64,000 bases of DNA, taken from NCBI GenBank assembly GCA_021323675.1, contig JAJPKP010000047.1, positions 1-64,000 of the forward strand, in the 5' to 3' direction. Each line of letters opens with the position of its first letter. Position 1 is the stretch's first letter. The notes beneath the pieces were generated by a model. That model was not told the DNA's origin and ran no database searches. It saw nothing but the letters and a program-made list of their open reading frames with translations. Positions 17,519-26,545 of the stretch are shown in pieces. A program made the position numbers and the translations under genes. The stretch is from Pseudomonadota bacterium. Lineage in GTDB: Bacteria; Desulfobacterota; Binatia; Binatales; Binataceae.

Positions 17519-18397
17519 ATGATTGCGACGAGTCCATTTGGAAAAACCGGGCATCTAAGCACGCGTGTCATCTTTGGCGCGGCAGCGCTGGGCGGAATGA
17601 AGCAGGACCGCGCCGATCGCGTTCTCGAGATTCTGCTGGAATACGGAATCAATCACATCGACACGGCCGCCGCGTACGGCGATTCGGAGCTGCGGATCGG
17701 CCCCTGGATGCGGGAGCATCGAAAGCGCTTTTTCCTTGCCACCAAGACCGGCGACCGCACTTATGAAGGCGCGCGCGCAAGCCTCCGTCGATCGCTCGAA
17801 CGCCTGCGCGTCGATCGCGTCGATCTGATCCAGCTTCACAACCTGGTCGATGAGAACGAGTGGCAGACGGCGATGGGCCCCGGCGGCGCGCTCGAAGCGC
17901 TGGTCGAGGCGCGCGATCAAGGCCTGGTGCGCTTCATCGGCGTAACCGGCCACGGCAGCCAGGCGCCGGCGATGCATCGCCGGAGCATCGAGCGCTTCGC
18001 CTTCGACTCGGTGCTGTTTCCATACAACTTCACGATGCTGGAGAATCCGCAGTACGCGGCCGACGTGGAGGCGCTGCTCGAAATATGCGGCCAGCGCGGC
18101 GTGGCGGCGCAGACCATAAAGTCGGCGGCGCGCCGGCGATGGCAAAACGGCGGCGATCGGAAGTTCAGTTGGTACGAACCCCTGCGCGACCGCGACGCGC
18201 TCCGGCGCGCGGTCCACTTCGTGTTGAGCCGGCCGGGCCTGTTTCTGAACAGCTCGAGCGACGCGACCATCCTGCGCGACATCCTCGATGCCGCCGGCGA
18301 GCCGCCCGCGGCGCCGTCGCGATCCGAGATGGAAGCCGACGTGGCGGCGTTCGCGATGCAGCCGCTGTTCATCCCGGGCGTGCGGGACACGATCTGA
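17519..18397 (+). CDS. Aldo/keto reductase
   Basis: This 292-residue TIM-barrel aldo/keto reductase has the tetrad residues: Asp and Tyr in IDTAAAYGDSE (about 49-59), Lys in ATKTGD (about 76-81) and His in LIQLHN (about 107-112). It probably reduces a carbonyl with NADPH in the cytoplasm. Substrate unknown. It is on the same strand as, and 7 bp from, the VOC gene. The start ATG at 17519 follows an AG-rich GGTGAAAAAAG sequence. Confidence 0.9.
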   Translation: MIATSPFGKTGHLSTRVIFGAAALGGMKQDRADRVLEILLEYGINHIDTAAAYGDSELRIGPWMREHRKRFFLATKTGDRTYEGARASLRRSLERLRVDRVDLIQLHNLVDENEWQTAMGPGGALEALVEARDQGLVRFIGVTGHGSQAPAMHRRSIERFAFDSVLFPYNFTMLENPQYAADVEALLEICGQRGVAAQTIKSAARRRWQNGGDRKFSWYEPLRDRDALRRAVHFVLSRPGLFLNSSSDATILRDILDAAGEPPAAPSRSEMEADVAAFAMQPLFIPGVRDTI

Positions 18398-18516
18398 TCG
18401 ATCCTGACCGCCTGTTAAAATAACCAACAAAATAGCAGGCTTGGCTCCCTGCGCCCGCGGCCATTTGCACTTGACGCGGCGCAAAGGTATGGATGGCCGC
18501 ATTCAAAGAGCGGGCC

Positions 18517-20112
18517 ATGAAAACACTGCGAATAATATTGCTTCTAATAGTAGCAGGATTCGTAATGCCCGCGCCGGCGCGCGCGGAAAGCCCCAATTTC
18601 GGGGCGGCCTTCGGATGGCAGGGTTTTGCCGATACCGACCTGGCGTTCTCGTCGTTCTTTGGCGGCGATCACACGATCGCGTTCCGGTTTCTGCCGCAGT
18701 TCACGATGGTCGGCGAGGCGCCGATTTTCTGCGACAACGGCCAGAACAATTTTACCGCCGGCATCGGCGGGTACCGGGCGGGTGGCGGCGAGGCGGTCAA
18801 GCTCGAATTGCAGGTCGGCAAGAGCATGGCCTTTTATTCGTTTGGAAAGCCAGCCAAGGACGGAGCCCCGATTCCGCTCGAGGACAAGTGGCATACAGCC
18901 GCGATTGTGCGCAGCGGAAATACCTTCAAGTTTTTTCTCGACGGCAAGCGAATCGACAAGGACGGCGGCGGCGACCTCGTCGCGACTTCCGCCGATATCT
19001 CATCGGTAACCGGAAACGTCAGGCTGGGGCGGCGCAACCCTGACGATCTGCCCCAATACTACGGGTTTGTTGACGACGTCGCGGTTTTCAACAAAGCGAT
19101 GTCCCAATCTGAAATCGCCGCGCTGTTCGCCGTGTCGCGGTTCAGCGCGAGCATCGATACGTCCAGCCTGGTCGAGGCCTGGACGTTCGACAAAGCGCTG
19201 CCGGATGGCAGCCCGTTGCCCCCGAAGTTCGCGCATCCGGTCACTCGGGTAGGATCCGCTGACCAGTACGGCGGACTATCGGAGACGCGCGACAGTGCCA
19301 AGGATGTGAGGATTCTTCCGCTTACGTTTCAGACGCAGGTGACCGAGCTGCCGTTCGAACCGGGCGACCAATGGTGGGTATTGCAAGGGAATGAGGGACT
19401 TGCGAGCCATAACGACTACGCGGCGTTTTCCTGGGACTTCAGGCGCGGGGACCCGAGTGTGGACCAGGCGCAAACCTGCGGCACCAAGGTCACTTCGATC
19501 GGAACGGGCACTATCGTCAGGGCGTGCGATCTGGGCGACCCGACCGATGTCGCGCATTTGGAAGGCGGATGCTCCGGGTCGGCGGCGCAATTCACGAACG
19601 ACGGTCCGCTCATCGACGGCTACGACTTCATGAACATCGATCTCGACGCTCAGATGGAAGGCCAATATCTGCATCTGCAGAAGGGATCGATGGAGCAAGC
19701 GATGTCCTCCCACGCAAGCGACTTCAAACATTCGCCCGTTACCAATCCCGCGCCTTTGAGTATTCCGGTAACGATGGGCGAGTGGATCGCGAGAGCGGGA
19801 ACCCGCGGAAAAAACAACTGTCATCTGCATCAGGCGGTCGGCAAGCCGGTTCTGGGCGGAACTTTTCCAACCGCGTTCAGCAATTATGAGGTGCTCGACC
19901 CGTCAACCCATACCTGGAAGTTTGTGCGGCGCGGAAGGCCGCGGGTGAATCAGATCATTCGCCGGCCCCCGGTCATCGCCAAGGGGCCGACGCCAAGGCC
20001 CAGTCCGGAAGCCGAGCCCGGCATATGCGAAGACGGCTTCAAGGCGGGGCCCGCGGCTCACGCGGGCACGGTGGCCTGCGAGCACATCTGCCGCGGACAC
20101 GAAAAGCACTGA
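18517..20112 (+). CDS. Secreted LamG-domain protein with M23-peptidase-like C-terminal domain
   Basis: The protein has a signal peptide (MKTLRIILLLIVAGFVMPAPARA, given here only by position 1-23) and a LamG/concanavalin-A-like domain at about 35-200. The C-terminal region at about 265-480 looks like a LytM/M23 peptidase: His in SHNDYAAFSWDF, then Asp, and HLH in NCHLHQAV. In M23 enzymes such residues bind zinc and cleave peptidoglycan cross-links. Here the spacing is loose, so activity is uncertain. An in-frame ATG at 18493 is possible; I prefer 18517 because it starts the signal peptide. The tail is Pro/Cys-rich. Confidence 0.72.
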   Translation: MKTLRIILLLIVAGFVMPAPARAESPNFGAAFGWQGFADTDLAFSSFFGGDHTIAFRFLPQFTMVGEAPIFCDNGQNNFTAGIGGYRAGGGEAVKLELQVGKSMAFYSFGKPAKDGAPIPLEDKWHTAAIVRSGNTFKFFLDGKRIDKDGGGDLVATSADISSVTGNVRLGRRNPDDLPQYYGFVDDVAVFNKAMSQSEIAALFAVSRFSASIDTSSLVEAWTFDKALPDGSPLPPKFAHPVTRVGSADQYGGLSETRDSAKDVRILPLTFQTQVTELPFEPGDQWWVLQGNEGLASHNDYAAFSWDFRRGDPSVDQAQTCGTKVTSIGTGTIVRACDLGDPTDVAHLEGGCSGSAAQFTNDGPLIDGYDFMNIDLDAQMEGQYLHLQKGSMEQAMSSHASDFKHSPVTNPAPLSIPVTMGEWIARAGTRGKNNCHLHQAVGKPVLGGTFPTAFSNYEVLDPSTHTWKFVRRGRPRVNQIIRRPPVIAKGPTPRPSPEAEPGICEDGFKAGPAAHAGTVACEHICRGHEKH

Positions 20113-20151
20113 GCCGCGCCGACCGCGGGACGGAGGCGCCTGGATGCGCCG

Positions 20152-20574
20152 CTAAAATCCGGGGCGGTTTCCTCCACCCATCGGGCCACCTTCCATCATT
20201 CCGCCGTTGCCGCGCGCTTCGCGAATCGCCTTGAGATCCTGCTTGATGCGCTCCTTGTCCTCGGGCTTGAATGCGCCGCTATCGAGCATCGAGCGCAGGC
20301 TTCGCGCCGCTTCGAATCCTTTGAGCGGGGTGTGGTTCTGGCGCGCTTCGCGAAGCTGGCGCAAATCCTCGCGCATCTGCTGCTTCTGCTGCTCGGTGAG
20401 ACTTGAGCGGTCCATCCCGACATGTAAATCGACCGCGAGTTGCTCGATGTCATCCTTCATTGCGGAAGATGGTTGAGCGGCCGCGGGAGCGGGCGTGGAA
20501 TTGATCCAGGCCGCCGCGATCAGGAGGACGGACGCGGCCAACACGAGACGGCGAATTCGGATCTTCAAAGACAA
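20152..20574 (-). CDS. Small exported helical protein, CpxP/Spy-like in shape
   Basis: This 140-residue protein has an N-terminal signal sequence (about 1-34, hydrophobic then Ala-Pro-rich). A highly charged helical region with many Gln, Arg, Glu and Lys residues (about 40-120) follows, ending in a Gly/Met-rich tail. The size and helix content recall periplasmic chaperones such as CpxP or Spy, but I see no LTxxQ motif beyond SLTEQQKQQMRE, so this is a guess. It lies 29 bp after the SDR gene on the same strand. Confidence 0.65.
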   Translation of the reverse strand: MSLKIRIRRLVLAASVLLIAAAWINSTPAPAAAQPSSAMKDDIEQLAVDLHVGMDRSSLTEQQKQQMREDLRQLREARQNHTPLKGFEAARSLRSMLDSGAFKPEDKERIKQDLKAIREARGNGGMMEGGPMGGGNRPGF

Positions 20575-20603
20575 TTCCCTCCCTTTATTGTAGTCGCACC
20601 AAG

Positions 20604-21356
20604 CTAGACGGCGGTGTAGCCGCCGTCAACGACGAATTCGGCGCCCGTCACGAACGAGGCTTCGTCGGAAGCCAGGAATAGGACGACATTGGCGACTTCC
20701 TCGGGAGTCCCGGCGCGCTTCATCGGCGCCGTCTCCGCGATGCTCTTGAGGAGATCCTGCGGCAACACGTCGGTCATCGGAGTCTTGATTACTCCCGGAT
20801 GAACCGAGTTGACGCGGATATTGTCGGGCGCATAGTGCACCGCGCCTACCTTGCTCAGCACGCGAACTGCCCCCTTGGTCCCATGGTATGCGGCAGCGCC
20901 GGCGGAGCCGATGATGCCGTAAATCGACGAGATGTTGACGATCGAGCCGCCGCCACGCCGGCGCATCGCGGGAACCGCCGTCTTCATCCCCAGCCACACT
21001 CCCTTCTGGTTCACCGCGACCACGCTGTCCCATTCCTCTTCGCTGGTGTCCTCGATGCGGTTGAAGCTGAGGATGCCGGCGTTGTTGACGAGAATATCGA
21101 GTCCGCCGAACTCGCGCTCGGCGAGCTCCGCGGCGGCGCGCCAGTCCGCGGCGCGCGTGACGTCGAGATGAACTGCGATCGCGCAGCGCCCGGCTGCGCT
21201 GCGATTGATTTCATCCGCCAATTGCGCCGCTTCGCGGTCAAGCACGTCGGCGACGATGACCCTGGCGCCTTCGCGCACGAAGATTTTTGCCTCGGCCGCC
21301 CCCTGCCCGCGGGCGCCGCCGGTGATGAGCGCAACTTTTCCCTTGAGCCGGTCCAT
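20604..21356 (-). CDS. Short-chain dehydrogenase/reductase (SDR)
   Basis: This classical SDR of 250 residues has the cofactor loop TGGARGQG near residues 12-19, NNAG near 87-90, a catalytic Ser in NISSIYG and YHGTK as the YxxxK pair. It oxidises or reduces an alcohol/ketone with NAD(P). The start at 21356 (ATG) is preferred over an earlier ATG at 21437 because homology begins MDRLKGKVALITGG. It is divergently oriented to the amidohydrolase at 21503, with a 146-bp region between. Confidence 0.92.
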   Translation of the reverse strand: MDRLKGKVALITGGARGQGAAEAKIFVREGARVIVADVLDREAAQLADEINRSAAGRCAIAVHLDVTRAADWRAAAELAEREFGGLDILVNNAGILSFNRIEDTSEEEWDSVVAVNQKGVWLGMKTAVPAMRRRGGGSIVNISSIYGIIGSAGAAAYHGTKGAVRVLSKVGAVHYAPDNIRVNSVHPGVIKTPMTDVLPQDLLKSIAETAPMKRAGTPEEVANVVLFLASDEASFVTGAEFVVDGGYTAV

Positions 21357-21502
21357 AACCAATTCGTCTCCCTTCCACCGGCCGCGTCCGGATACCGGTG
21401 TGTTTGAAATTTTCGGCACAATGGGCGTAAAAGGCAATCATACGAACGGTAGATTCCGCGCCGCGGAAGTTCGGACCTTTAACCGTTGTCGAGAGGTCGG
21501 TC

Positions 21503-22750
21503 ATGGAGCAGGGCCACTACGAGGTTGACGAGAAAAATCGCTATCGCCTCGAGACTCCCGGGCATGAAGGATGGGAACGTACGGCGCGGCCCGGCGATCC
21601 GAACAAGTACCTCATGATCTCGACGGATTGCCACGCCAACGAACCCGGCAATCTGTGGCGCAGCCGCATCGACGCCAAATTTCGCGGCCGCCTGCCGCAT
21701 GTCGAAGTCGACGCCAACGGCGAAAAGTGGTTCGTGGCGGAAGGCCTGGGCAGATCTCGCGTGCGCGCCCGGATGATCGCCGACGTTCCGCGCGAGAACA
21801 GCGAAGATCGCCTGCGCGGCCAGGCTGGCGCCGATCCCGAAGGCCGCATCCGCGATCACCTTCGCGACGGAATCGATGCCGAGCTCATCTTTCCCAACAA
21901 GGGCCTGATGATGTTCGCGACGAAGGACGCCGAGTTCGGGATGGCGCAGTGCAAGGTCTGGAACGATTTCGCGTGGGAGATGTACGGCAGGTACAACGAC
22001 TTCATGTCGCCGGCCGCCGCGATCATGACTGCGGACGTCGACCTCGCGATCGAGGAGATCAAGCGGGTTGCCCGAATCGGATTTCGTTTTCTGACGTTGC
22101 CGTGCAAGCCGATCTTCGGCGGGCATGACTCGCGCGACCCCAACTACAATCTGACCATCTACGATCCGATGTGGGCGGTGATTCAGGACTGCGACCTGCC
22201 CATCACCTTCCATGTCTCGACCGGGCGCGACCCGCGTGCCGCTCGCAAGGAAGGCGGCGCCGTCATCAACTACGTTTCGCATTCGCTTTCGCCGACGATC
22301 GAGCCTGTCGCGAGCCTGTGCGGATCGGGAGTGATCGAGCGGTTCCCGAAGCTCAAGTTTGCGGCCGTGGAAAGCGGAATCGGATGGGTGCCGTGGGCGC
22401 TCGATGCAATGGATGAGGCGTATCGCAAGCATCATCTGTGGGCGTATCCGAAGCTGAAGAAGCTGCCGAGCGAATATTTTCGCGCCAACGGCGGGGCGAC
22501 CTTCCAGGAAGATCGCGCGGGTCTGGAGCTCGCCGAGAAATGGAACCTCGTCGACAACTTCATGTGGGCCAATGACTATCCGCACGCGGAAGGCACCTGG
22601 CCGCATTCCGCCGAAGCGATCGAGCGCCAGATGGGCCATCTGAGCGACGGGGCGCGCGCGAAAATTCTGGGACTCAACGCGGCGAAGATGTTCAAGTTCG
22701 ACGTCGACCTGCTGCTCGGGCGGCGTCGGGCCATTCAGGAGAAGCTATGA
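21503..22750 (+). CDS. ACMSD-type amidohydrolase, coupled to LLM oxidoreductase
   Basis: This 415-residue amidohydrolase-2 protein starts MEQGHYEVDEKNRYRLETPG and contains ISTDCHANEP (first metal ligands), LPITFHVSTG near residue 235 and WANDYPHAEGTWP near 355 with the catalytic Asp. The last four bases overlap the ATG of the LLM gene (ATGA), so the two are translationally coupled and likely act in one pathway. Substrate unknown. The enzyme family decarboxylates or hydrolyses ring-derived acids. Confidence 0.9.
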   Translation: MEQGHYEVDEKNRYRLETPGHEGWERTARPGDPNKYLMISTDCHANEPGNLWRSRIDAKFRGRLPHVEVDANGEKWFVAEGLGRSRVRARMIADVPRENSEDRLRGQAGADPEGRIRDHLRDGIDAELIFPNKGLMMFATKDAEFGMAQCKVWNDFAWEMYGRYNDFMSPAAAIMTADVDLAIEEIKRVARIGFRFLTLPCKPIFGGHDSRDPNYNLTIYDPMWAVIQDCDLPITFHVSTGRDPRAARKEGGAVINYVSHSLSPTIEPVASLCGSGVIERFPKLKFAAVESGIGWVPWALDAMDEAYRKHHLWAYPKLKKLPSEYFRANGGATFQEDRAGLELAEKWNLVDNFMWANDYPHAEGTWPHSAEAIERQMGHLSDGARAKILGLNAAKMFKFDVDLLLGRRRAIQEKL

Positions 22751-24123
22751 TCGAGATAGGCGTTTTCCATAACGGCGCATCCGATCTCCCCGTGCTGCGC
22801 ACGGCTTCCGGTGTCGCAATCAACGACGGCAACCTGGCCGAGGTCCACGAATCGAGCCAGCGCGGCCTGGTCGCGCAGGTGCGGCAGGGAATTCTCGCCG
22901 ACAAACTCGGCTTCAACTACTTCTTCATGACCGAGCATCACTTTCAGCCCGAGGGCGCCGAGTTCAGCCCCAACCCGCTTCTGGCTGAGACCGCGATCGC
23001 CGCGCGCACCCGCCAGATTCGGCTCGGGCAGGCCGCGAACATCGTCACCTGGTGGCATCCGGTGCGAATCGCCGAGCAGGCCGCGATGCTCGATGTGCTC
23101 AGCGGCGGGCGGCTCGAATTCGGAATCGGACGCGGCTACCAGCCGCGCGAGGCCGAAGTGTTCGGATGGCCGTTCGCGACGATCCAGGATCAGGAGCGCA
23201 ACCGCGCTTACTATCAGGAAGCGTACGAGATCATCCTCAAGGCCTGGACGCAGCCGTCTTTCTCCTATCGCGGCCAGTTCTTCACGATCCCGCCCGTATT
23301 CACGCGATGGAACCATCAGCAGACCATCGCCTACTTCGAATCCGGCAGGGCGGGCCGCAGGCTCGAAGAAGTATTGAGCATCGGCGCCCCCGATCCCTAC
23401 GGCGGCGCGAATCCGGTCATGCAGAGCGCGACCGTGCTGAAGGAGCTGCAGGTGTTCCCGCAGCCGCTCCAGCGCCCGCATCCGCAAATTTGGGAGCCGC
23501 TGACCACGGAGCGATCGATCAAGTGGGCGGCGGAGCGCGGACTCAACGGCTATTTCATCGTCGAGCCCAATTCTCGCCTGCGCAAGAACATCGAGATCTT
23601 CTACCGCGAGTCCGAGAAGGCGGGATGGCCGGATCGGCTGGGGCGGGGCCGTCTCAAGTATGGATGGGATGCGGAGAAGCATCGCGGAGTCCTCACCGGC
23701 CGCTACATTCATATGGTGCTTCCCGGCCAGAACCGCGACCGCGAGCTCAAACGCTACAAAGAAGCGCTCGAAGTGCAGTGGGATTATTACGGGCCGTTCG
23801 GCTTTGCTTCGGTGCTGGCCGATGCGAACGAAGAGAAGCTCGATCCCGCGGCCAAGGTCGATCCCGACATGCTGCTGAAAAAAGAAGTGGCGCTGTTCGG
23901 CACGCCGTCGGAGGTCACCGAACAGATCATGCGCATCAAGCAGTCCTGCGGCTACGACGATTTTGCCTTCAATGCATGGTTCGAGAAAGGCGGCTTTTCC
24001 AGCAAGGAGATCGAAGATCAGATGCAGTACTTCGCCGAAGAGGTGAAGCCGATGCTGGCGCGCGCGTGCGGAGGTCAGGTCGAAAACGCCGCGCTGGGCC
24101 TGAACTTCGAGCAGAGCCGCTGA
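22747..24123 (+). CDS. LLM-class flavin-dependent oxidoreductase
   Basis: This 458-residue bacterial-luciferase-like TIM-barrel monooxygenase contains TEHHFQPEG near residue 60 and SGGRLEFGIGRGYQPRE near 120, both typical of the class. It probably uses reduced FMN and oxygen to hydroxylate or cleave an organic substrate. No flavin reductase is next to it. The start overlaps the stop of the amidohydrolase. Its 3' end converges on the acyl-CoA dehydrogenase gene at 24176. Confidence 0.9.
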   Translation: MIEIGVFHNGASDLPVLRTASGVAINDGNLAEVHESSQRGLVAQVRQGILADKLGFNYFFMTEHHFQPEGAEFSPNPLLAETAIAARTRQIRLGQAANIVTWWHPVRIAEQAAMLDVLSGGRLEFGIGRGYQPREAEVFGWPFATIQDQERNRAYYQEAYEIILKAWTQPSFSYRGQFFTIPPVFTRWNHQQTIAYFESGRAGRRLEEVLSIGAPDPYGGANPVMQSATVLKELQVFPQPLQRPHPQIWEPLTTERSIKWAAERGLNGYFIVEPNSRLRKNIEIFYRESEKAGWPDRLGRGRLKYGWDAEKHRGVLTGRYIHMVLPGQNRDRELKRYKEALEVQWDYYGPFGFASVLADANEEKLDPAAKVDPDMLLKKEVALFGTPSEVTEQIMRIKQSCGYDDFAFNAWFEKGGFSSKEIEDQMQYFAEEVKPMLARACGGQVENAALGLNFEQSR

Positions 24124-24175
24124 AGAAGGCGTCGAAGCTCGCCCCATCGCGCGCGGCTTGCTTCCGTCAAACCGG

Positions 24176-25318
24176 CTAGCGCAGTTCTCTGGCGGTGTAG
24201 TCCAGGATCGCGCGGGCGATTATCAGGCGCTGGATTTCTCCGGCGCCTTCATAGATGTCGAAGATGCGGCCGTCGCGGAAGCATCGCTCGAGCCGATGGT
24301 CTTCCGACAGCGCCTCGGGACCGAGCAGTTCGATGCATCCCTGGGTGATCCTGCGCGCGGCCTTTCCGCCCGCGGCCTTGGCGATCGAGGCTTCGACCTT
24401 GGGCGCTACGTCGCGCTGTTCCAGCCATTTTGAACGCATCACTGTAAGCAGGGCGGCTTCGTAGGCGGCCTCGAGGCGCAGGAAGCGATCGGCAATCGCG
24501 CAGCGGCTTCGCATTCCGCCTCGATAGTCGATCTCGATTCCGCGTTCCGCGAGCTTTTGGCGCGTGAAATCGAGCGCGGCGCGCGCCACCCCCAGCGCCA
24601 TCGCACCCACCATCGGCCGCGAGTCGTTGAACACCGACATCGTGGACTTGAAGTCGCCCTTGATATGGTTGAACTCCGGGATACGGCAGTCTTCGAACAG
24701 CAGGTTGCACGTGTCGTGGGAGCGGATGCCGAGTTTTTTCAGTTGCGGTCCGACGGTAAAGCCCGCCGTTCCCTTCTCGACCAGGAACGTGGTCATCCCG
24801 CGGCTGCCGTCGGGGGCGATAAATCGCGAAAACACCATCGCCGCGTCAGCGGACTGCGCCTGCGAGATAAAGATCTTCTCGCCGTTAAGGATCCATTCTC
24901 CGGTTTCACGATCGAAGGTCGCGGTGGTGCGGATGTCGGCCGGGTCGGACCCGGCGCCGGGCTCGGTGATTGCGATCGCGATCGTGTGATTTTTCCACTT
25001 CTCGAACTGATCGGGCGTGGCCACCGTTTGCAGCACCGTATTGCCGAGGCCCCAACGCGCGCGATGGAGCGCGAGGCCGCCCCCGTAGATCTCGTGCATC
25101 ACGAGCGAATGCAGTATTCGGGGGCCGCTGCTGCCGTCTCCGGTCTCTTCCGCCAGAACAATCGGATTGGGTCTTCCTTCCGCCTCGGGGAATTGATCGG
25201 GAGGAAGCTCGTCCTCGTGCTTGTCGTAATAGTCCCCGTAGCGGCGCGCGATTTCCGCCTGCTCGTGCGCGAGGCGGATGATTTCCTGATCTTTGGAAGT
25301 GAGCTCGAAATCTATCAT
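24176..25318 (-). CDS. Acyl-CoA dehydrogenase
   Basis: This 380-residue FAD-dependent acyl-CoA dehydrogenase carries AITEPGAGSDPADI near residue 120 and the C-terminal IYEGAGEIQRLIIARAIL, where the Glu is the likely catalytic base. It introduces a double bond into an acyl-CoA. The upstream gene on the same strand (25367-26446) is a second member of the family, 48 bp away, so the two probably form a transcript. Chain specificity is unknown. Confidence 0.92.
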   Translation of the reverse strand: MIDFELTSKDQEIIRLAHEQAEIARRYGDYYDKHEDELPPDQFPEAEGRPNPIVLAEETGDGSSGPRILHSLVMHEIYGGGLALHRARWGLGNTVLQTVATPDQFEKWKNHTIAIAITEPGAGSDPADIRTTATFDRETGEWILNGEKIFISQAQSADAAMVFSRFIAPDGSRGMTTFLVEKGTAGFTVGPQLKKLGIRSHDTCNLLFEDCRIPEFNHIKGDFKSTMSVFNDSRPMVGAMALGVARAALDFTRQKLAERGIEIDYRGGMRSRCAIADRFLRLEAAYEAALLTVMRSKWLEQRDVAPKVEASIAKAAGGKAARRITQGCIELLGPEALSEDHRLERCFRDGRIFDIYEGAGEIQRLIIARAILDYTARELR

Positions 25319-25366
25319 GGGCCTTGATCCTCGGATATCCAGAGCCGGCGCGAGTCCGATGCCTTG

Positions 25367-26446
25367 TTACAGGCCGGCGGCGCCCTCCAGCACGGAGAGA
25401 GTGCGGATGTCGCGGTACCACATCTCGACCGGGTTGTCGCGCAGGTAGCCGTGGCCGCCGAGCATTTGCACGCCTTCGTCCGCGATCCACATCGCCTGCT
25501 CGCCGGCGTAGGTGTAGGCGAGTTGCGCCTGCCGCGAGGCGTCGCCGCGCTTCTCCAGAATCGAGGCGGCCTTCCACGCCATCCAGCGCATCGCGTCAGT
25601 TTCGATTCGCATATCCGCGAGCCGGAAGGCGATTACCTGCTTCTGGGCGAGAGGCGCGCCGTGAACGACGCGCTGCTTTACGTAAGGGATCGCGAATTCC
25701 ATCACCGCGCGGCCGGCTCCCGTCATGATCGCCGCAAGCGCGGCGCGCGAAGAATCGATGAGCCGCTGCGCGTCGCATCCCGCCGGCTCGCCCAGGCGCG
25801 ATCCCGGACCAAGTTCGACTCGATCGAAGCTGACAGCGGCGGTTTCCAGCGCGCGCAGTCCCAGGCCGGGTTTCTTTTCGCTGATGTCAACTCCGCGGGC
25901 GCCGCGATCGACGATGAACGCGTCGAGGCGCTCGTCGCATCGCGCGAGTACCAGAAAATGATCGCATCGCGCGGCGAGCGGAACGAAGCTCTTGACGCCG
26001 CTTAGGCGGTAGCCGTCGCCGGCGGGCGCGGCAGTGGTGCGGATCGCGGCCACATCAAAGGCGAAATCGGGTTCCATGATCGCGACCGCGGCGCATCGAA
26101 ACTTGTCGCCCGCAAATTCCGGCAACAGCGTGTTTTTCTGCCGGGGCGAACCGTGCGCGGCGATCGCGCTGACGAATCCCATCGTCGCTCCCGCCGCCAT
26201 CGCGAACGACGGGTCGCCGGCGGCAAGCTCTTCCAGCATCAGCGCATTCAGTATCGGCGACGAGTTCGATCCGTCCGCCGCGGCCTGGTTCTGAACGATT
26301 CCGGCCGACCAGAGCGCATCCAGCACCGAAGCCGGCGTTGCCTCGCGGTCGTCGCCCTGGCGCGCCGCGGGGCGCAGCGCGGCGGCGAGATCGCGCACCA
26401 TCGATTGCGCGAGTTGCTGTTCTTCGGTCAGTTCAAACGAGATCAA
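25367..26446 (-). CDS. Acyl-CoA dehydrogenase-family protein
   Basis: This 359-residue acyl-CoA dehydrogenase-fold protein ends RTLSVLEGAAGL, placing the catalytic-type Glu close to its C-terminus. The family normally has ten or more further residues, so the tail is short. The EPDFAFDVAAI region differs from the classical EPGAGSD, which suggests an unusual substrate. It is divergent from the FadR-type regulator at 26532, which may control both acyl-CoA dehydrogenases. Confidence 0.88.
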   Translation of the reverse strand: MISFELTEEQQLAQSMVRDLAAALRPAARQGDDREATPASVLDALWSAGIVQNQAAADGSNSSPILNALMLEELAAGDPSFAMAAGATMGFVSAIAAHGSPRQKNTLLPEFAGDKFRCAAVAIMEPDFAFDVAAIRTTAAPAGDGYRLSGVKSFVPLAARCDHFLVLARCDERLDAFIVDRGARGVDISEKKPGLGLRALETAAVSFDRVELGPGSRLGEPAGCDAQRLIDSSRAALAAIMTGAGRAVMEFAIPYVKQRVVHGAPLAQKQVIAFRLADMRIETDAMRWMAWKAASILEKRGDASRQAQLAYTYAGEQAMWIADEGVQMLGGHGYLRDNPVEMWYRDIRTLSVLEGAAGL

Positions 26447-26530
26447 AGGTCAATTCCTCCCCAGGGCTTCGATGTGAGGTGCGGCGGATTGCCGAATCGG
26501 GTTCTCTTGACAGCGGCGAACTCTATTTGC

Positions 26531-26545
26531 AATGGTTCAACCAAT
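26531..26545. promoter_or_regulatory. FadR-family operator palindrome at the regulator start
   Basis: AATGGTTCAACCAAT at 26531-26545 contains TGGTTCAACCA, a perfect match to the FadR-subfamily GntR consensus TNGTNNNACNA and one base from the PdhR-type ATTGGTNNNACCAAT. It overlaps the ATG at 26532 and lies between the regulator gene and the divergent acyl-CoA dehydrogenase gene. Autoregulation and control of both arms are inferred; the match itself is seen directly. Confidence 0.7.
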
